From Planctomycetota bacterium (lineage in GTDB: Bacteria; Planctomycetota; UBA1135; UBA2386), in assembly GCA_027621295.1 (NCBI GenBank), contig JAQCBR010000017.1, forward strand, positions 1 through 46,609: a DNA stretch of 46,609 bases. The letters run 5' to 3'. The notes below the pieces were generated by a model that saw nothing but the letters and a program-made list of their open reading frames with translations, was not told the origin of the DNA and made no database searches. A program made the translations under genes and the position numbers. Shown here in pieces: positions 45,242 through 46,609 of the stretch (position 1 is the first letter of the stretch; each line of letters opens with the position of its first letter).

Positions 45242-46609
45242 ATGCCCTTGGCGACCCCGATCTCGGCTGATTCCGTATCCTCCGCAAATCGGAGCCAGCG
45301 AGTCGCACCTTCGCACGAGATGACCGAACCACGCCAGTCAGAGCGAGCGTCGCGCCCCTACCTGTGGGCGCTCTTCGATCGGATGGACCAGGGTGTGGTC
45401 CTCCAGTCGCCCGACGGAGTGATCCTGGATGCCAACCCAGCCGCCGAGCGCATCCTCGGCCTGACGCTCGGTCAGATGCAGGGGCGGACGTCGATGGACC
45501 CGCGATGGCAGTCGGTGGACGTGGATGGCAGTCCCGTGAGCGGCGAGAACCACCCCGCGATGCGTGCGACCCGCAGTGGACAGGACGTCCGCGGTGCGGT
45601 GATGGGCGTCATCCACGCAGGCGAGAAGCAGATGCGATGGCTGGAGATCGACGCCTACCTCGGCCGCCCACCCGGTGGAGGTGACCCGGAGGTCGTCTAC
45701 ACGATCTTCAGTGACATCACCGAGCGGCGCCGAGCGCACGCAGCGATCGCTGCGAGCGAGGAGCGCCTCTCGCAGGTGCTCGATGCGACCGGCGATGGGA
45801 TCTGGGACTTCGACGCCGCGAGTGGCCTCATCCGGCACAACCGCCGCTGGTGCCAGATGCTCGGGCTCGACGATGCCTTCCTGTCGCATCCGATGCAGGC
45901 GTTCGTGGAGCGGCTCCACCCGGAGGATGCCCCAGCCGTCGTCGAGCGGGTGACGGCAGCCCTGACCGGCGAGGCGGGAGACGACTACCGCAGCGTCCAT
46001 CGGATGACGCGCAGCGATGGCCGCGTGTTCTGGGTGGAAGACCGGGGGCGGGTCGTCGGGCGATCCAGCGATGGCGCCGCGCTCCGGATGGTCGGCAGCA
46101 TCTCGGACATCACCGAACGGCATGGCGCCGAGGAGTCTCTCCGCCGCGAGCGCGACCTCTTCTCGGAGGGTCCGGTCCTGATCCTGGTCTGGTCCAACGA
46201 ATCCGGCTGGCCGATCCAATACGTGTCCGCCAACGCTGCGCAGATCCTCGGCTACACGCCCGAGGAACTGCTGTCTGACGGGTTCCTGTTCGAGAATGCG
46301 ATCCATCGCGGCGACCGGGAGCGGGTCAAGGCGGAAGCGTCCCACTACATCGCGCAGAACATCGACGCGTTCGAGCAGCGCTACCGCCTGGAGACGGCTC
46401 ACCGGGGTTTCCGCCACTTCCACGACGTGACCCGGGTCGAGAGGGACGCGCGCGGCGAGATCGTCGCGATCCGTGGCTACATCATCGACGAGACCGAGCA
46501 GGTCCTCGCCCAGCAGCAGGTCGCCGTTCACCAGACGCGGCTTGCCGCCATCCTCGAGGGCACGAACGTCGGCACGTGGGAGTGGGACATCCAGTCCGGC
46601 GAGACGGTC
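45242..46609 (+). CDS. multi-PAS sensor protein (3' end outside the window)
   Basis: The frame is open from ATG 45242 to the window end (456 codons), so only the sensory part is seen. ATG 45242 follows GGAGG with 6-nt spacing; an in-frame ATG at 45320 lacks a ribosome-binding site. PAS domains begin at about residues 40, 175, 315 and 440: GVVLQSPDGVILDANPAAER, LDATGDGIWDFDAASGLI, QYVSANAAQILGYTPEELL and LEGTNVGTWEWDIQSGE. PAC-like ends read FSDITERR and ISDITERH. No membrane segment is visible, so it is likely cytosolic. The output module (histidine kinase or GGDEF/EAL) is unknown. Confidence 0.88.
   Translation, partial: MPLATPISADSVSSANRSQRVAPSHEMTEPRQSERASRPYLWALFDRMDQGVVLQSPDGVILDANPAAERILGLTLGQMQGRTSMDPRWQSVDVDGSPVSGENHPAMRATRSGQDVRGAVMGVIHAGEKQMRWLEIDAYLGRPPGGGDPEVVYTIFSDITERRRAHAAIAASEERLSQVLDATGDGIWDFDAASGLIRHNRRWCQMLGLDDAFLSHPMQAFVERLHPEDAPAVVERVTAALTGEAGDDYRSVHRMTRSDGRVFWVEDRGRVVGRSSDGAALRMVGSISDITERHGAEESLRRERDLFSEGPVLILVWSNESGWPIQYVSANAAQILGYTPEELLSDGFLFENAIHRGDRERVKAEASHYIAQNIDAFEQRYRLETAHRGFRHFHDVTRVERDARGEIVAIRGYIIDETEQVLAQQQVAVHQTRLAAILEGTNVGTWEWDIQSGETV

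Noticed and set aside
45237-45323. A short 28-codon frame starting 5 nt before the PAS gene start
   Set aside because: Only 1 nt separates its ATG from the ribosome-binding site, too close, and it overlaps the much better 45242 frame.

Overview
The window is strongly GC-rich chromosomal DNA, almost wholly coding, and very probably from a member of the Planctomycetota. The best evidence is a PSD1/planctomycete-cytochrome-c protein (DUF1549/DUF1553) overlapping a DUF1501 protein. A type I sulfatase and a multihaem lipoprotein paired with a sorbosone-dehydrogenase-like protein are also typical of that phylum. I saw no tRNA, rRNA, transposase, integrase or CRISPR array. The phylum call is inference from gene content; a finer placement is not possible from this window.

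Layout. 1-6.4 kb: the end of an AT-hook-like protein; a class IV aminotransferase facing purF; a DUF4262 protein; an O-methyltransferase; and a translationally coupled set made of pyrE, a flavin-reductase-like gene and a MocA-nitroreductase fusion. 6.6-9.9 kb: a secreted PhoX/DUF839 phosphatase and a secreted HtrA-like protein that has lost two catalytic residues. 9.9-13.3 kb: an imelysin plus dihaem DUF1111 pair (an iron-related arrangement), diverging from an outer-membrane-like lipoprotein. 13.3-17.6 kb: a phosphate-binding-like secreted protein, then a vitamin B6 locus in which a MocR/PdxR-type regulator with a clear repeat operator is followed by pdxS and pdxT. 17.6-19.7 kb: a Sua5-type threonylcarbamoyl-AMP synthase and pyrC. 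19.7-24.1 kb: an S15 peptidase diverging from a beta-barrel porin, then a DUF2293 protein.

24.1-29.7 kb: DUF1501 and PSD1 genes overlapping by 4 nt, separated by a strong hairpin terminator from a secreted protein. 30.1-35.7 kb: an SDR-DUF2867 fusion, a beta-propeller lipoprotein, a metallophosphoesterase and monomeric isocitrate dehydrogenase. 35.9-38.0 kb: an IclR regulator diverging, across a double palindrome, from a small membrane protein and a solute-binding protein that lie in one frame separated by a single amber codon. 38.1-46.6 kb: a sulfatase, a MoxR ATPase coupled to a voltage-gated-type K+ channel, a pentahaem lipoprotein coupled to a sugar-dehydrogenase-like protein, and the start of a multi-PAS sensor running off the end.

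Pathways. purF, pyrE, pyrC, pdxS/pdxT, icd and the Sua5-type gene are housekeeping genes scattered between secreted or redox genes. The most unusual items are the amber-split membrane protein and binding protein, the MocA-nitroreductase fusion, the catalytically degenerate HtrA, the MoxR-K+ channel coupling and the PdxR operator.
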